The notes under the pieces were generated by a model. That model was not told where the DNA came from. It ran no database searches and worked only from the letters and a program-made list of their open reading frames with translations. Below are positions 38,023 through 57,014 of a stretch of 64,000 nucleotides of DNA, piece after piece (the first letter of the stretch is position 1; each line of letters starts with the position of its first letter). Origin of the DNA: Chloroflexota bacterium (GTDB lineage: Bacteria > Chloroflexota > UBA11872); NCBI GenBank assembly GCA_022826485.1, contig JAJDUU010000006.1, positions 62,001-126,000 on the forward strand. The letters run 5' to 3'. A program made the translations under genes and the position numbers.

Positions 38023-38818
38023 GGACGTCTCCGGAAGTGGCTGGTGGCGCGGCGTCGAGGCCGGCCCGTAGCGATGGCGAATCGTAGCGCGCGCCGTCGC
38101 CGCGCTCGTAGGCCGCCAGGCGGCGGTCGATCTCCTCGGCGGCAAGCGCCGCAAAGCGCTCGGCCACGTCCTCGCCGAACAGCTTTCGCCCGGCGGCCAC
38201 CCGCTCCGCGGCGATGCGATCGGCCTCAGCCGGATCGTCCGGTCGTCCGTCGGCCCGGGCGAACACCCGCACGATGTCCGCCGGGCTCTTTGCCAGCGCC
38301 AGCGAGTGCGCCCACCGCGTCAGGTTCGATAGGGGCTCCGCCTGGACGATCAGGTCGATCCCGCTGGAATCGAATGGATGCACCGCGGCCGCCGCCCGCG
38401 CCAGCGACTCCACCGGTACGTTCCAGTCGCGCTCCAGGGCGTAGGTGAGTCCAATCGAGACGGTGCGCTCGGTACTCCGCGCATGCACCTGGCAGAAGTG
38501 GACGAAGACTTCATCCACGGCAAGGTGCGCCACGTAGCCGGCCACATAGGCGGCTTGGGCCGCGGACACGGATTCCGGGTCCGCCAGGGCGGGCCGGGCG
38601 GCAAACAGCTCCGCCGTCGCGCGTCCCCAGGTGCACGGCTCGAGAAACTCGAAGAAATGGGTGGCCGCGCGGCCGGTCTCGGTGCGAATGCGCGCGTCGG
38701 GCGCCACGGCGCCGACGCAATAGTGGCTGAAATGCGCGTCGATGACCCTGCGCAGGCGGCCGCTCGCACGATCCGCCGCCTCGACGGCAAGCTGCAAGTG
38801 CGCGCGCGACAGGGCCAT
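38015..38818 (-). CDS. zinc-dependent phospholipase C-like protein
   Basis: A 267-residue protein from ATG 38818. HFSHYCVGAVAPDAR, THFFEF and AAYVAGYVAHLAVDEVFVHFCQVH recall the His/Asp ligands of the zinc-dependent PLC/S1-P1 nuclease fold, though several family residues are not certain. No signal peptide is seen, unlike secreted relatives. The longer TTG start at 38887 would overlap the divergent VOC gene. Confidence 0.6.
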   Translation of the reverse strand: MALSRAHLQLAVEAADRASGRLRRVIDAHFSHYCVGAVAPDARIRTETGRAATHFFEFLEPCTWGRATAELFAARPALADPESVSAAQAAYVAGYVAHLAVDEVFVHFCQVHARSTERTVSIGLTYALERDWNVPVESLARAAAAVHPFDSSGIDLIVQAEPLSNLTRWAHSLALAKSPADIVRVFARADGRPDDPAEADRIAAERVAAGRKLFGEDVAERFAALAAEEIDRRLAAYERGDGARYDSPSLRAGLDAAPPATSGDVRA

Positions 38819-38880
38819 CAGGCAAGCCAATCCGACCCGCGTGCGCCACAATGGCGGCAGACGGGCGCAGGAGGAACGCT

Positions 38881-39318
38881 GTGGCAATCACGATAGGGCA
38901 TACGGGAGTCGTCGTGCGCGATCTGGCGCTCATGGAGCGGTTTTACGGCGAGATCTTGGGACTAAGGGAGACGCGGCGCGTGGTGCGCGAGGGACCGTTC
39001 ATCGACGGCATCACGGGCCTGACCGGAGTTGTGTTGCAGGCCGTGATCCTGGGCACGCCCGAGCACCCCAACGGCGTGGAGCTGATCAAGTACCCGAATC
39101 ACCCGTCGGCCATGGTGCCCAAGGGCCCCAACGGCCACGGCATGAACCACATTCACTTCATCGTCGACGACCTGGACCCGATCCTGGCCGCGCTCGAGGG
39201 TCTGGGTTTGGACTACTGGGGATCGCCGCAGGACTGGCCGGACACCTGGAAGCGCGTCGTCTACGCCAAGGACCCCGAGCACAACGTCATCGAGTTCACC
39301 GAGCGCCTGCCGAGCTGA
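38881..39318 (+). CDS. VOC family (glyoxalase/dioxygenase-like) protein
   Basis: A 145-residue single vicinal-oxygen-chelate protein: ITIGHTGVVVRDLALMERFYGEILGL, MNHIHFIVDDLDPILAALEGLGL and KDPEHNVIEFTE. His, His and Glu are placed as metal ligands. The GTG at 38881 is preferred because GCAGGAGG lies at 38866-38873; the longer ATG at 38851 lies before that site. Substrate unknown; sits in a catabolic neighbourhood. Confidence 0.85.
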   Translation: MAITIGHTGVVVRDLALMERFYGEILGLRETRRVVREGPFIDGITGLTGVVLQAVILGTPEHPNGVELIKYPNHPSAMVPKGPNGHGMNHIHFIVDDLDPILAALEGLGLDYWGSPQDWPDTWKRVVYAKDPEHNVIEFTERLPS

Positions 39319-39649
39319 ACGGGCGGCGCCCGAGACGGTGCTGGGACGCGGGCCAATTTGGGTCCGTCATTCCCGCGCAGCCAATCCCCGCGAAGGCGGC
39401 ACGTGGGAATCCATCCGGCGCAGAGTCTCTGCGCGACGAGTGGGGACGACGCCCGGTTCTCGCCGGCGCGGTGGTGACGGTGGGGTAGGTTCCCGCCTTC
39501 GCGGGAACGACGTCCCCCATGACGCCCAATCCGTCATTCCCGCGGAGGCGGGAATCCACCCCCAACTCGCCTGCAGCCGTACCAATGGTCTGCGCGTCTT
39601 CATCCTGGAGACGGGCCGCCAAGCCGCAGCCGAATGACAAAGCGACCGA
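39319..39649. repeat. gene-free spacer with GTCATTCCCGCG repeats
   Basis: The space between the convergent VOC and PLP-enzyme genes holds several copies of the dispersed repeat CGTCATTCCCGCG and its complement CGCGGGAA(T/C)GACG (about 39365-39377, 39491-39511 and 39533-39553), forming possible hairpins with GGCGGGAATCCA. No coding signal is seen. Confidence 0.75.
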
Positions 39650-40681
39650 CTAGCCGGCGCTGAGCTCCTCGGCGTAAGCAAAGATCAGCGGCGTGCCGCC
39701 GGTGTGCATGAAGGCGACGGCATCCTCCTCGCTCAGCGCGCCGCTGCGCATGTCGTCCAGCAGCGCCGCGAACGCCTTGCCCGTGTAGACCGGCTCCAGA
39801 AAGACGCCCTCGGTGCGCGCGAGCAGCTTGATGGCCTCGATGCCGGCGGGCGTCGGGCCCGCATAGACCGGACCCATGTAGGCGTCGGAGTTGGAAATGT
39901 CGGCGGGATCGAGCGTCAGGTCCAGCCCCAAGAGCTCCGCCGTCATGTTTGCCATACGGGCCTGCTCGGGCGCGCGGCCGCCGGGCACCCGCAGCGGCGT
40001 GAATCCCCGGATCTGGAGGTCCAGGCCGAGTGCCCGCACTCCAAGCTCCAAGCCCGCCTGCGTGCCCCCGCCGGACGCGACGTAGACGTGGCTGAGCGAG
40101 ATGCCGCGCTCAGCCGCCTGCTCCACGGTTTCAATCAGGCACTCGACATATCCGACTGCGGTGAGCGGCCCGTAGCCGACGATGTAGGGTCGGCGGCCTT
40201 GGTCTCGCAGCTCGCGCTCGACCTGGTCCATCTGCTCCTCGACGCCGAACATCTCGTCGCTGTCCACCTGCCGCACGTCGGCGCCCAGCAGCTCGGTGAG
40301 CAGGCGGTTGCCCTGCCGGTCGTCGCCGTGGATGCCGCGGTTCAGCACCAGCACGACGTCCAGCCCGGCCTTGCGCGCCGCCGCCGCGCACTGGCGCGCA
40401 TGGTTGGACTGCCGCACGCCGCCGCCCCACACGATCACGTCGCAGCCCTGCTGCAGGGCGTCGGCCACCTCGAACTCGAACTTGCGGTTCTTGTTGCCGC
40501 CCAGGGCGCTGTGCGTCAGGTCGTCACGCTTGATGAAGACGCGCGGCCCGCCGATGGCCGCCCGCAGATTGGTCAGCTCCTCGAACGGCGTGGGCAGGTC
40601 GGTGAGGTGAAAGCGCGGCAGCGCCGCAATCCGCCGCCGCAGATCAGCCACCGACACCGGCACCGGGTCGCGGGTGTTCAT
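39650..40681 (-). CDS. PLP-dependent D-cysteine desulfhydrase / ACC deaminase family
   Basis: A 343-residue fold-type II PLP enzyme. The PLP Lys64 lies in LGGNKNRKFEFEVADAL; KRDDLTHSALGG, GGGVRQSNHARQCAAAARKAG and YVASGGGTQAGLELG complete the cofactor site. Members deaminate ACC or desulfhydrate D-cysteine, and the two cannot be separated from motifs alone. ATG start at 40681. Confidence 0.85.
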   Translation of the reverse strand: MNTRDPVPVSVADLRRRIAALPRFHLTDLPTPFEELTNLRAAIGGPRVFIKRDDLTHSALGGNKNRKFEFEVADALQQGCDVIVWGGGVRQSNHARQCAAAARKAGLDVVLVLNRGIHGDDRQGNRLLTELLGADVRQVDSDEMFGVEEQMDQVERELRDQGRRPYIVGYGPLTAVGYVECLIETVEQAAERGISLSHVYVASGGGTQAGLELGVRALGLDLQIRGFTPLRVPGGRAPEQARMANMTAELLGLDLTLDPADISNSDAYMGPVYAGPTPAGIEAIKLLARTEGVFLEPVYTGKAFAALLDDMRSGALSEEDAVAFMHTGGTPLIFAYAEELSAG

Positions 40682-40814
40682 GCGTGGAGTCCCCCGTTCA
40701 CGGACGCCCCAAGTATGCGCCGCGCGCTGGAGGGAGGTGAATCACTGCGTCAGGGGTCATTCTCCCCCGGCCAGACTTGGGCGCATCTCCTCCGTCATTC
40801 CGGCGAAGAGCCTG

Positions 40815-40833
40815 CCCCGTACTCGATACGGGG
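40815..40833. repeat. 19-nt hairpin repeat CCCCGTACTCGATACGGGG
   Basis: A 7-bp stem (CCCCGTA/TACGGGG) with a 5-nt loop, preceded by CCGTCATTCCGGCGAAGAG. The exact reverse complement occurs at 29622-29640 and 63653-63671; degenerate copies lie at 5240-5259 and 53123-53141. Confidence 0.85.
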
Positions 40834-40970
40834 CCGGAATCCAGTCCGGTCGAGCTTGAACGCCCTCGCGATGCTTCGGGCGGCGCGGGACTTAGGCCCC
40901 GGGTCCGGCAGCCGGGCCGCCGCGAACCGATGGAGTATGCTACGCGCACCCGCCGGGCCGGTTGCGCCGC

Positions 40971-41047
40971 GGGCGCGTAGCTCAGCTGGTTAGAGCGCCA
41001 CGTTGACATCGTGGAGGTCAGAGGTTCGAGTCCCCTCGCGCCCACCA
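40971..41047 (+). tRNA. tRNA-Val (anticodon GAC)
   Basis: The cloverleaf begins GGGCGCGTAGCTCAGCTGGT. The acceptor GGGCGCG pairs with CGCGCCC, the anticodon stem CCACG/CGTGG encloses TTGACAT (anticodon GAC), and the T loop is TTCGAGT. CCA is encoded at 41045-41047. The T stem has one A-C mismatch. A decayed copy of this gene lies 1.3 kb downstream. Confidence 0.95.
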
Positions 41048-41145
41048 CCTTTGACAGATCCAACAGCCTGAAAACGTCGGCTATGCAGGCGGTATTTCGC
41101 GCCGGCTTCGCGAAGTTCGCGGGCACATAGCGGAGGCGTGCAGAT

Positions 41146-42210
41146 ATGGCCAATGCCTCACGAGTCGGAAGAGTCCAGACTGTCCTGGGCTTGATTTGCG
41201 GCGACGAGCTGGGCATTACCTTGCCTCACGAACACCTGCTCGTCGATCTGTCCTGCGCCTTTGCGCTGCCCGCCGCGGCGAGCCAGCGGGGGCGGGCCTA
41301 CGAGCCGGTCGGGATCGAGAATCTGAGCTGGTTGCGTTACCACTCCTTCGAGAACCTGGACAACCTGCGCCTGCTGGACGAGCGCGAAGCCATAGACGAA
41401 GCCCTGCTCTTTAGGGTGGCGGGCGGTAAGAGCATCGTCGACTGCACCATCAACGGCGTCGGCCGCGACCCGGAAGGCCTGGCGCGGATCGCCCGCTCCA
41501 CTGGGCTCAACATCATCATGGGATCCGGCTATTACACCGCCCCGAGTCATCCCCCCGAGCTTGCCGCGAAGAGCGAGGAGGAGGTCGCTGCGGAGATCGT
41601 TCGGGACATCGAAATCGGCGTCGGCGACAGCGGCGTCAAGGCCGGCATCGTCGGCGAGATCGGCTGCTCCTGGCCGCTGGAGGACAACGAGCGCAAGGTG
41701 CTGCGCGCCGCCGCCCGGGCGCAGCAGCACACCGGCGCGTGCCTCAGCATTCATCCGGGCCGCAACCGCGCCGCACCCTTCGAAATAGTGGATATCATCT
41801 CCGCCGCCGGCGCCGACCTGAGCCGCGTCATCATGTGCCATATCGATGTCCGCCTGCGCACTCCCGAGGAGCGCCTGCGACTGGCGCGGACCGGCTGCTA
41901 CCTCGAGTACGACGTCTTCGGTTGGGAGGGCCACTTCCCCTCCTACTGGACCGCCGACGACTTCATGGATATCCCCAACGACACCCAGCGCATCTACGAG
42001 ATCCTGGCGCTGATGGAGGCGGGCCACCTCGAGCAGATCCTGGTCTCACAGGACATCTGCCGCAAGTCGACGCGGGTTCGCTACGGTGGCTGGGGCTTTC
42101 CCCACATCTTGAACTATGTGGTGCCGATGATGCGGCAACGAGGCTTCGACCAAGAGCAGATCGACACCATCCTGATCGAGAATCCGAAGCGCATTCTCGG
42201 CTTTGCTTGA
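41146..42210 (+). CDS. phosphotriesterase-family hydrolase (lactonase/Php-like)
   Basis: A 354-residue TIM-barrel hydrolase. Metal ligands: HEH (28-30) in LPHEHLLVDLS, a Glu in GIVGEIGCSWPL where classical phosphotriesterases have carboxylated Lys, His in LSIHPGRN, His in VIMCHIDVR, and Asp in LVSQDICRKS. The Glu variant is typical of the E. coli Php/resiniferatoxin-binding-like branch rather than pesticide-degrading enzymes; a lactone or ester is a likely substrate. It is bracketed by tRNA-Val and its decayed copy. Confidence 0.87.
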   Translation: MANASRVGRVQTVLGLICGDELGITLPHEHLLVDLSCAFALPAAASQRGRAYEPVGIENLSWLRYHSFENLDNLRLLDEREAIDEALLFRVAGGKSIVDCTINGVGRDPEGLARIARSTGLNIIMGSGYYTAPSHPPELAAKSEEEVAAEIVRDIEIGVGDSGVKAGIVGEIGCSWPLEDNERKVLRAAARAQQHTGACLSIHPGRNRAAPFEIVDIISAAGADLSRVIMCHIDVRLRTPEERLRLARTGCYLEYDVFGWEGHFPSYWTADDFMDIPNDTQRIYEILALMEAGHLEQILVSQDICRKSTRVRYGGWGFPHILNYVVPMMRQRGFDQEQIDTILIENPKRILGFA

Positions 42211-42285
42211 AGGCGGGATGAGCGCCCTCGCCCGGCCGAAACGCCCGGCGCTATCGCAACCGAAGCGGCGGACGGGTTGCGCCGC

Positions 42286-42361
42286 GGGAGCGTACCTCGA
42301 TTAGTTGGAGCGCCACGTTGAAATCGTGGAGGCCAGAGGTTCAAGTCACCTCGCGCCCACC
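42286..42361 (+). pseudogene. degenerate tRNA-Val copy
   Basis: This 74-nt body matches the tRNA-Val at 40971 at all but about 11 positions, plus 11 identical nt just upstream. Damage includes a broken acceptor pair (position 4 A opposite G), a lost D-stem pair (GCTC to CCTC), an extra T-stem mismatch, and CCT instead of CCA. The anticodon has become GAA, but stem damage argues against a working tRNA-Phe. Confidence 0.82.
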
Positions 42362-42471
42362 CTGACGAATTGAACGGCGAACCCCCGCCGCTCAAGGCGA
42401 CCGCGGCGGCGTCCAGGGCGTTTATCCAAGAGAGGGCATGATGTCCCAAGCGGCGACGGAGGCAACGCGGC

Positions 42472-42633
42472 ATGCGCGCAGGTAGGCACGTCGGCTTAGG
42501 CATCGCACTCGGAGCCGGTGCAGGCGTAGGCATAGGCGCGGCACTCGGCAACATCGGCGTCGGCGTGGCAATCGGAGTTGCGGTGGGCATCGCGCTCGCT
42601 GCCGGTTGGGCCCGGCGTCGGCACGAGGGCTAG
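42472..42633 (+). CDS. 53-aa glycine-zipper membrane protein
   Basis: A short ORF, ATG 42472 to TAG 42631-42633, with GGAGG at about 42459-42463. After a basic head (MRAGRHV) the chain is one long Gly/Ala/Val hydrophobic stretch with G-x-G-x repeats (GLGIALGAGAGVGIGAALG, then GVGVAIGVAVGIALAAGW), ending in RRRHEG. This looks like the small glycine-zipper proteins found in many bacteria, probably one membrane hairpin. Its codon pattern and start site support a real gene. Confidence 0.65.
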   Translation: MRAGRHVGLGIALGAGAGVGIGAALGNIGVGVAIGVAVGIALAAGWARRRHEG

Positions 42634-42810
42634 TGCGAACACCCGCTGGTCCAAGGCGTCCTCACTGAAGCCCCATGGCCGGACCTCCCACCGGAAGGGT
42701 CACCGTTCAATACACTTTGGCCCACGAGCCTCGACGACGCCGTTGGGGAGCCGACGTGCGAGGGAGCTATGAACCGGCATCGCGGTGGTAGCGGCGCCTG
42801 AGGAAAGCAC

Positions 42811-53115
<10,305 letters not shown>

Positions 53116-53122
53116 TTTTCGG

Positions 53123-53141
53123 CCCCGTATCGCGTACAGGG
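53123..53141. repeat. degenerate copy of the CCCCGTATCG hairpin repeat
   Basis: CCCCGTATCGCGTACAGGG lies just after the PKS stop codon and is followed by GCAGGCTCTTCGCCGGAACGACGG. It matches the dispersed 19-nt hairpin with two or three changes; the stem is weakened. Confidence 0.7.
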
Positions 53142-53266
53142 CAGGCTCTTCGCCGGAACGACGGACTCCACCTGACCCACCGCCCACCAGATTGATCGCC
53201 TTCCGCTCGCTCATTACACTGACAGCCTCTTTGCCCAGGTGGTTTCTCCAGGACAGGACTCCTCGC

Positions 53267-53512
53267 ATGGCTAGCACCGCAGAACGCGTCCGACAGCTCG
53301 TTGCAGAGAACCTCGAGGTCGACGGTGAGGCAGTGGCCGTTCCAGCCGATTTGAGCGTTAGCCTCACCGACGTGGGCGTCTCCTCGATGGAATTCGTCGC
53401 GTTTGCCAAAGTCATCGTCGCCGAGTTCGACGTCCCGCTCACGCCCGACGACTGCGCGGGCTTCAGCACGCTGAAGGACCTGGCCGCGCACATCGACGCG
53501 CAAGCCGCCTAA
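53267..53512 (+). CDS. free-standing acyl carrier protein
   Basis: An 81-residue carrier protein from ATG 53267. VSLTDVGVSSMEFVAFAKVI holds the phosphopantetheine Ser (Ser40; the usual DSL/DSM is VSSM here), and the helical pattern VRQLVAENLEV...LKDLAAHIDA fits an ACP. It lies 151 nt after the PKS, whose terminal KS-AT* lacks an ACP, and just before a PPTase. It is a candidate substrate carrier for KS2. Confidence 0.87.
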   Translation: MASTAERVRQLVAENLEVDGEAVAVPADLSVSLTDVGVSSMEFVAFAKVIVAEFDVPLTPDDCAGFSTLKDLAAHIDAQAA

Positions 53513-53579
53513 GCTCGCGCTCCCGCTGGGGGCCATACTGTTGTCCATGGGGAGCCGACGCGAAACGCCCGCCTAGAGG

Positions 53580-54341
53580 ATGGGTGCCTCGCGTGCCGGG
53601 GATTGGTGGCGCCCGTTTAGCCTGGTTGGCGTGGCGACGGTCGTCCACGTTGACCTGACGCCTCATGCCGACCACGAGGCGGCGGCGTTTGGGTGGTTGG
53701 ATGAGTCCGAGCAAACCCGATGGCGACGCTTTCACTATCCCGGGCCCCGGCGACGCTACGCCTTGTGCCGCGCCGCCCTGCGGGTCCTCCTCTGTCGCCG
53801 GCTCGGGTGCGAGAACCGCCGGTTGGCGTTTGCGTCCGCCCCACACGGCAAGCCGTCCGCCACGGTTGACGGGTCGCCCGTCCCCGTCAGCTTCAACGTC
53901 AGCCACAGCGGCTGCCACGGGTTGATCGCATTCGCGCCGGCCGGGAGGCTGGGTGTGGATGTTGAGGAGCGCGTCACCCACCGCAATCTCGACCTGCTGG
54001 TGGAGACCGTGCTTGGCGAGCACGAGCAAGCGCAGCTTGCCCGCACGCGCGGCGATGCGCGGACGCACTTGTTCTTCAAGCTCTGGACGATGAAGGAAGC
54101 GCTGATCAAAGCCCACGGCATGGGCATGGCCCTGGATCCATCCCGCGTGGAGATTCCACCGGTCATGCTCCGCGGCACGACCCAATCGACGTTGGAATCG
54201 CCTGAGATGCCGGGCGTCCGGTGGCGGCTGGATGACCTGGGCAACGAGCAATTCGCCGCCGCCGTCGCCCACGAGCTAGGCACGGACTCCGGCTCCAGCG
54301 GCGGCAACGGGCGCGCGCCGGAAACGCCGGCGATCTCGTGA
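53580..54341 (+). CDS. 4'-phosphopantetheinyl transferase (Sfp/Gsp type)
   Basis: Transfers phosphopantetheine from CoA to carrier-protein Ser. The 253-residue two-lobed protein has PVSFNVSHSGCHGLIAFA, GVDVEERVTHRNLDLL and FFKLWTMKEALIKAHGMGM, which contain the Mg-binding Asp/Glu and the W..KEA motif. It should activate the PKS ACP and the free ACP next door. The ATG at 53580 or a GTG about 17 codons later could start it. Its TGA overlaps the GTG of the next gene. Confidence 0.93.
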   Translation: MGASRAGDWWRPFSLVGVATVVHVDLTPHADHEAAAFGWLDESEQTRWRRFHYPGPRRRYALCRAALRVLLCRRLGCENRRLAFASAPHGKPSATVDGSPVPVSFNVSHSGCHGLIAFAPAGRLGVDVEERVTHRNLDLLVETVLGEHEQAQLARTRGDARTHLFFKLWTMKEALIKAHGMGMALDPSRVEIPPVMLRGTTQSTLESPEMPGVRWRLDDLGNEQFAAAVAHELGTDSGSSGGNGRAPETPAIS

Positions 54342-55246
54342 CGACCGAGGAAACCGTGTGGGAGGTGCCAGAGCCGCTCTCCATTCACGAAGTACGCGTG
54401 GACGACAACACGGTGGTCACGCTGCGTCGTCATGGGAATCCGGCGGGCCCGCGACTCGTCCTGAGCCACGGCAACGGCCTGGCCATCGACCTCTACTACC
54501 CGTTTTGGTCGCTCCTGGCGGTTGATTTCGATCTGATCGTCTACGACCTGCGTAACCACGGCTGGAACGCCGTCACCGCGCTGGCGGACCACAACCTGCC
54601 GACCCTGGTTCTCGATCACGACCGAATCATGCAAGCGATAGATCGGCACTTTGGAAGCAAGCCGAAGGTCGGCGTCTTTCACTCGGTGTCGTCGTTGACG
54701 ACGCTGCTGTCGCCGACCAGGGGCGCCGAGTTCGACGCGCTGGTGCTCTTTGATCCGCCGCTCTGCAAGCCCGGCCGAAGCTATGAGGACTTTGACGCCG
54801 CGGCCATGCGAACGGCCGCCGCGGCCCGTCGCCGCACCGAGCGATTTCAAAACACGGAACAGCTCGCGGATCTTTTGAGCTTTGTTCCGACCTATTACCG
54901 CAGCGTCCCCGGCGTGTTCGATCTGGTGGCGCGCGCCACGCTGCGGAAGTCCGCCGACGGCGAGGGCTTCGAGCTGCGCTGCCCGCGCGAATATGAGGCG
55001 CAGATCATCGACTACGCCAGCGCGTTTGCCGTGCTGGTGGACTTCGAAACGCTGCAGTGCCCCGTCAAGGTCGTTGGCGCCGACCCAACCTTGCCCTACT
55101 CCTATCTGCCGACCTTCGATCTCAGCCACGTGCTTACGGTCGACTACGACTTCCTGCCCGAGACGACGCACTTCCTGCTGCTGGAACAACCGCAAGCCTG
55201 CGCCGAGGTGGTGCGTGGCTTTCTATCGGGACTAGACGCCGGCTGA
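54338..55246 (+). CDS. alpha/beta hydrolase (possible PKS chain-release or transfer enzyme)
   Basis: A 302-residue alpha/beta-hydrolase: oxyanion motif LVLSHGNGLAIDLYYPFW, IVYDLRNHGWN, a nucleophile elbow that reads GVFHSVSSL (Ser in HSV rather than the strict GxSxG), and the catalytic His in ETTHFLLLEQP. Coupled to the PPTase by GTGA overlap, so probably part of the PKS locus. It could act as a thioesterase, ester-forming transferase or tailoring hydrolase; I cannot choose. Confidence 0.82.
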   Translation: MTTEETVWEVPEPLSIHEVRVDDNTVVTLRRHGNPAGPRLVLSHGNGLAIDLYYPFWSLLAVDFDLIVYDLRNHGWNAVTALADHNLPTLVLDHDRIMQAIDRHFGSKPKVGVFHSVSSLTTLLSPTRGAEFDALVLFDPPLCKPGRSYEDFDAAAMRTAAAARRRTERFQNTEQLADLLSFVPTYYRSVPGVFDLVARATLRKSADGEGFELRCPREYEAQIIDYASAFAVLVDFETLQCPVKVVGADPTLPYSYLPTFDLSHVLTVDYDFLPETTHFLLLEQPQACAEVVRGFLSGLDAG

Positions 55247-55274
55247 CGGCCAGCACCGATCGCGCCGGCCGGCG

Positions 55275-57014
55275 TCAGGGCGATTCGTCGACCCGCACGG
55301 TCACGATGTCGATGCCGTGGTACTTCTGGTGCCGGACGGAGGACGCGTAGTGTCGGAGCAGGCGAAACGAGACGTCCCATGCAGCCGGTGATTCGTCGTG
55401 GTCGGAGAGATAGGCCAGGCGATCGGCCAGGTTTTCCTCGTCGACCGCCGCCACGAACTCCAGATCGACGGCCCCGTCATCGGGACTTGTCGTAACGACC
55501 AGGCGCTTCGGCTTGCCCTCGCCGTGGTCGTCGGCAGGCTGTATCAGGCTCGAGAGCGTCTCCTCGCCGGCGGAACGCAGCCGCTCGGTTGATGCGGCGT
55601 TCCACCGCATCGCCGCGGCCGTCTCCTGCAGATAGGCGTCGAGTCGCGGCAGATCGGCCATGTCGAGTCGTCCCTCGAAGCGCCAGCGTTTGGGCATCGT
55701 GAATTCGAGAAAGAGCGTGAGTCCAATTGCGGTTGCGGCGCCAACCGTGATGCCGTTGCCGAGCAGCGAGCTCCACGGGCTGGGAACCACGCCCTCGAAC
55801 ACGTTGTGCTGCTCGAAGCCCACGCCCAGCGCAAACGCCAGGCTCACCACCAGCGTGGTCTGCGCGTCCAGCCCGCCCCGCGCAACCGTCCGCACGCCTT
55901 CGACGAAGAGCATGCCAATGGCCGTCAGCAGGAACGCGCCCATCACCGGATTGGGAATGGTGAGCATCAGGCCCGTCAGCTTGGGCAAGAGGGCCAGCAC
56001 CACGAGGCCGACCCCCATGACATAGGCGACGCGGCGCGCGGCGACCCCGGTGAAGTTGATCAGCGAGACCGTCGACGCCGAAAATGCGGTGGCGGGCGGC
56101 GTGCCGGCCAGACCCGACATGAGCATGCCCAGCGCGCTGGCGTAGATCGTTCCCTGAATCAGACGGAAGTCGGTGGCCCGTGGGCGTCGCCAGGCGACCT
56201 GTTGCACGACCACCCCGTCGCCGACGGCCTTGATCGCTTGGACGACGGTCACCACCAGGAACATCGGCAACAGCGCCCAGAACCCCGCCGTCGGCGTGAG
56301 GTCCAGGCCGGGAAACCCGCCCTCGGGAAGCCCGAACCAGGGGGCATCGACCACGCGCCCGAAGTCATAGAGGCCAATCACGATCGCCGCGACGCAACCG
56401 GCCGCAATACCCGCCAACGGCGACCAGATGCGCCATTTTCGAGGCGCGCGCAGGGCCAGGATCGTGGTGGCGATCAACGCGACGGCCGCGACGCCCGGCC
56501 CCGCGATCGCTTCGGCGCCGTCCGGAACTTCCCGCAGCCGATCCCAGGCGACCGGGAGCAGGGTGACGGCGATGAGCATGAGCACGGTGCCGGTCACGGC
56601 GGGTGTAATGACGCGCCGCAACTGCGGGAGCCAGGCGGCCACGGCGAAGTAGAACACCGACGAAACCACGATCAGGCTCGCCAGCGTGGACGGCCCGCCC
56701 TCCGCCAGCGCCAGCACGGAGACTGCAATGTAGTTGGGCGTGACCCCCATGATCATCACGTGCCCCAGGCCCACGCGACCGATCCGAACTGCCTGGAGGA
56801 TGGTGATGAGTCCGCCGACGATCAGGGCCGCGACCAGGGTCCACGTCAGCTGATCCTCGTCCTGGCCGGCCGCCACGCCGCTGATGGCGGCAATGACCAC
56901 CAGCGGCCCCAGCGCCAGCAACACCCCCTGAATCCCAACGCCAAGCGCCACCAACGGCGGACACCGCTCGTCGGGCTCGTACCGAATGCGTTCGTCGGCG
57001 CCGGCGGATGCCAA
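55275..57014 (-). CDS. NCS2 (uracil/xanthine-type) permease with extra C-terminal cytosolic domain
   Basis: A 579-residue protein. Residues about 20-430 form a nucleobase-ascorbate/NCS2-type transporter with GHVMIMGVTPNYIAVSV, FSASTVSLINFTGVAARRVAYVMG and NPVMGAFLLTAIGMLFVEGVR. The last 150 residues (ERLRSAGEETLSSLIQ onward to WDVSFRLLRHYASSVRHQKYHGIDI) are soluble and faintly resemble a GHKL ATPase-like fold, without a clear ATP lid. Start is a TTG at 57014; no ATG or GTG lies in the open frame upstream. It converges with the alpha/beta hydrolase gene. Confidence 0.83.
   Translation of the reverse strand: MASAGADERIRYEPDERCPPLVALGVGIQGVLLALGPLVVIAAISGVAAGQDEDQLTWTLVAALIVGGLITILQAVRIGRVGLGHVMIMGVTPNYIAVSVLALAEGGPSTLASLIVVSSVFYFAVAAWLPQLRRVITPAVTGTVLMLIAVTLLPVAWDRLREVPDGAEAIAGPGVAAVALIATTILALRAPRKWRIWSPLAGIAAGCVAAIVIGLYDFGRVVDAPWFGLPEGGFPGLDLTPTAGFWALLPMFLVVTVVQAIKAVGDGVVVQQVAWRRPRATDFRLIQGTIYASALGMLMSGLAGTPPATAFSASTVSLINFTGVAARRVAYVMGVGLVVLALLPKLTGLMLTIPNPVMGAFLLTAIGMLFVEGVRTVARGGLDAQTTLVVSLAFALGVGFEQHNVFEGVVPSPWSSLLGNGITVGAATAIGLTLFLEFTMPKRWRFEGRLDMADLPRLDAYLQETAAAMRWNAASTERLRSAGEETLSSLIQPADDHGEGKPKRLVVTTSPDDGAVDLEFVAAVDEENLADRLAYLSDHDESPAAWDVSFRLLRHYASSVRHQKYHGIDIVTVRVDESP

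Noticed and set aside
42286-42361. Functional tRNA-Phe (GAA anticodon)
   Set aside because: Acceptor, D and T stems have mismatches, CCA is CCT, and the sequence is clearly derived from the adjacent tRNA-Val.
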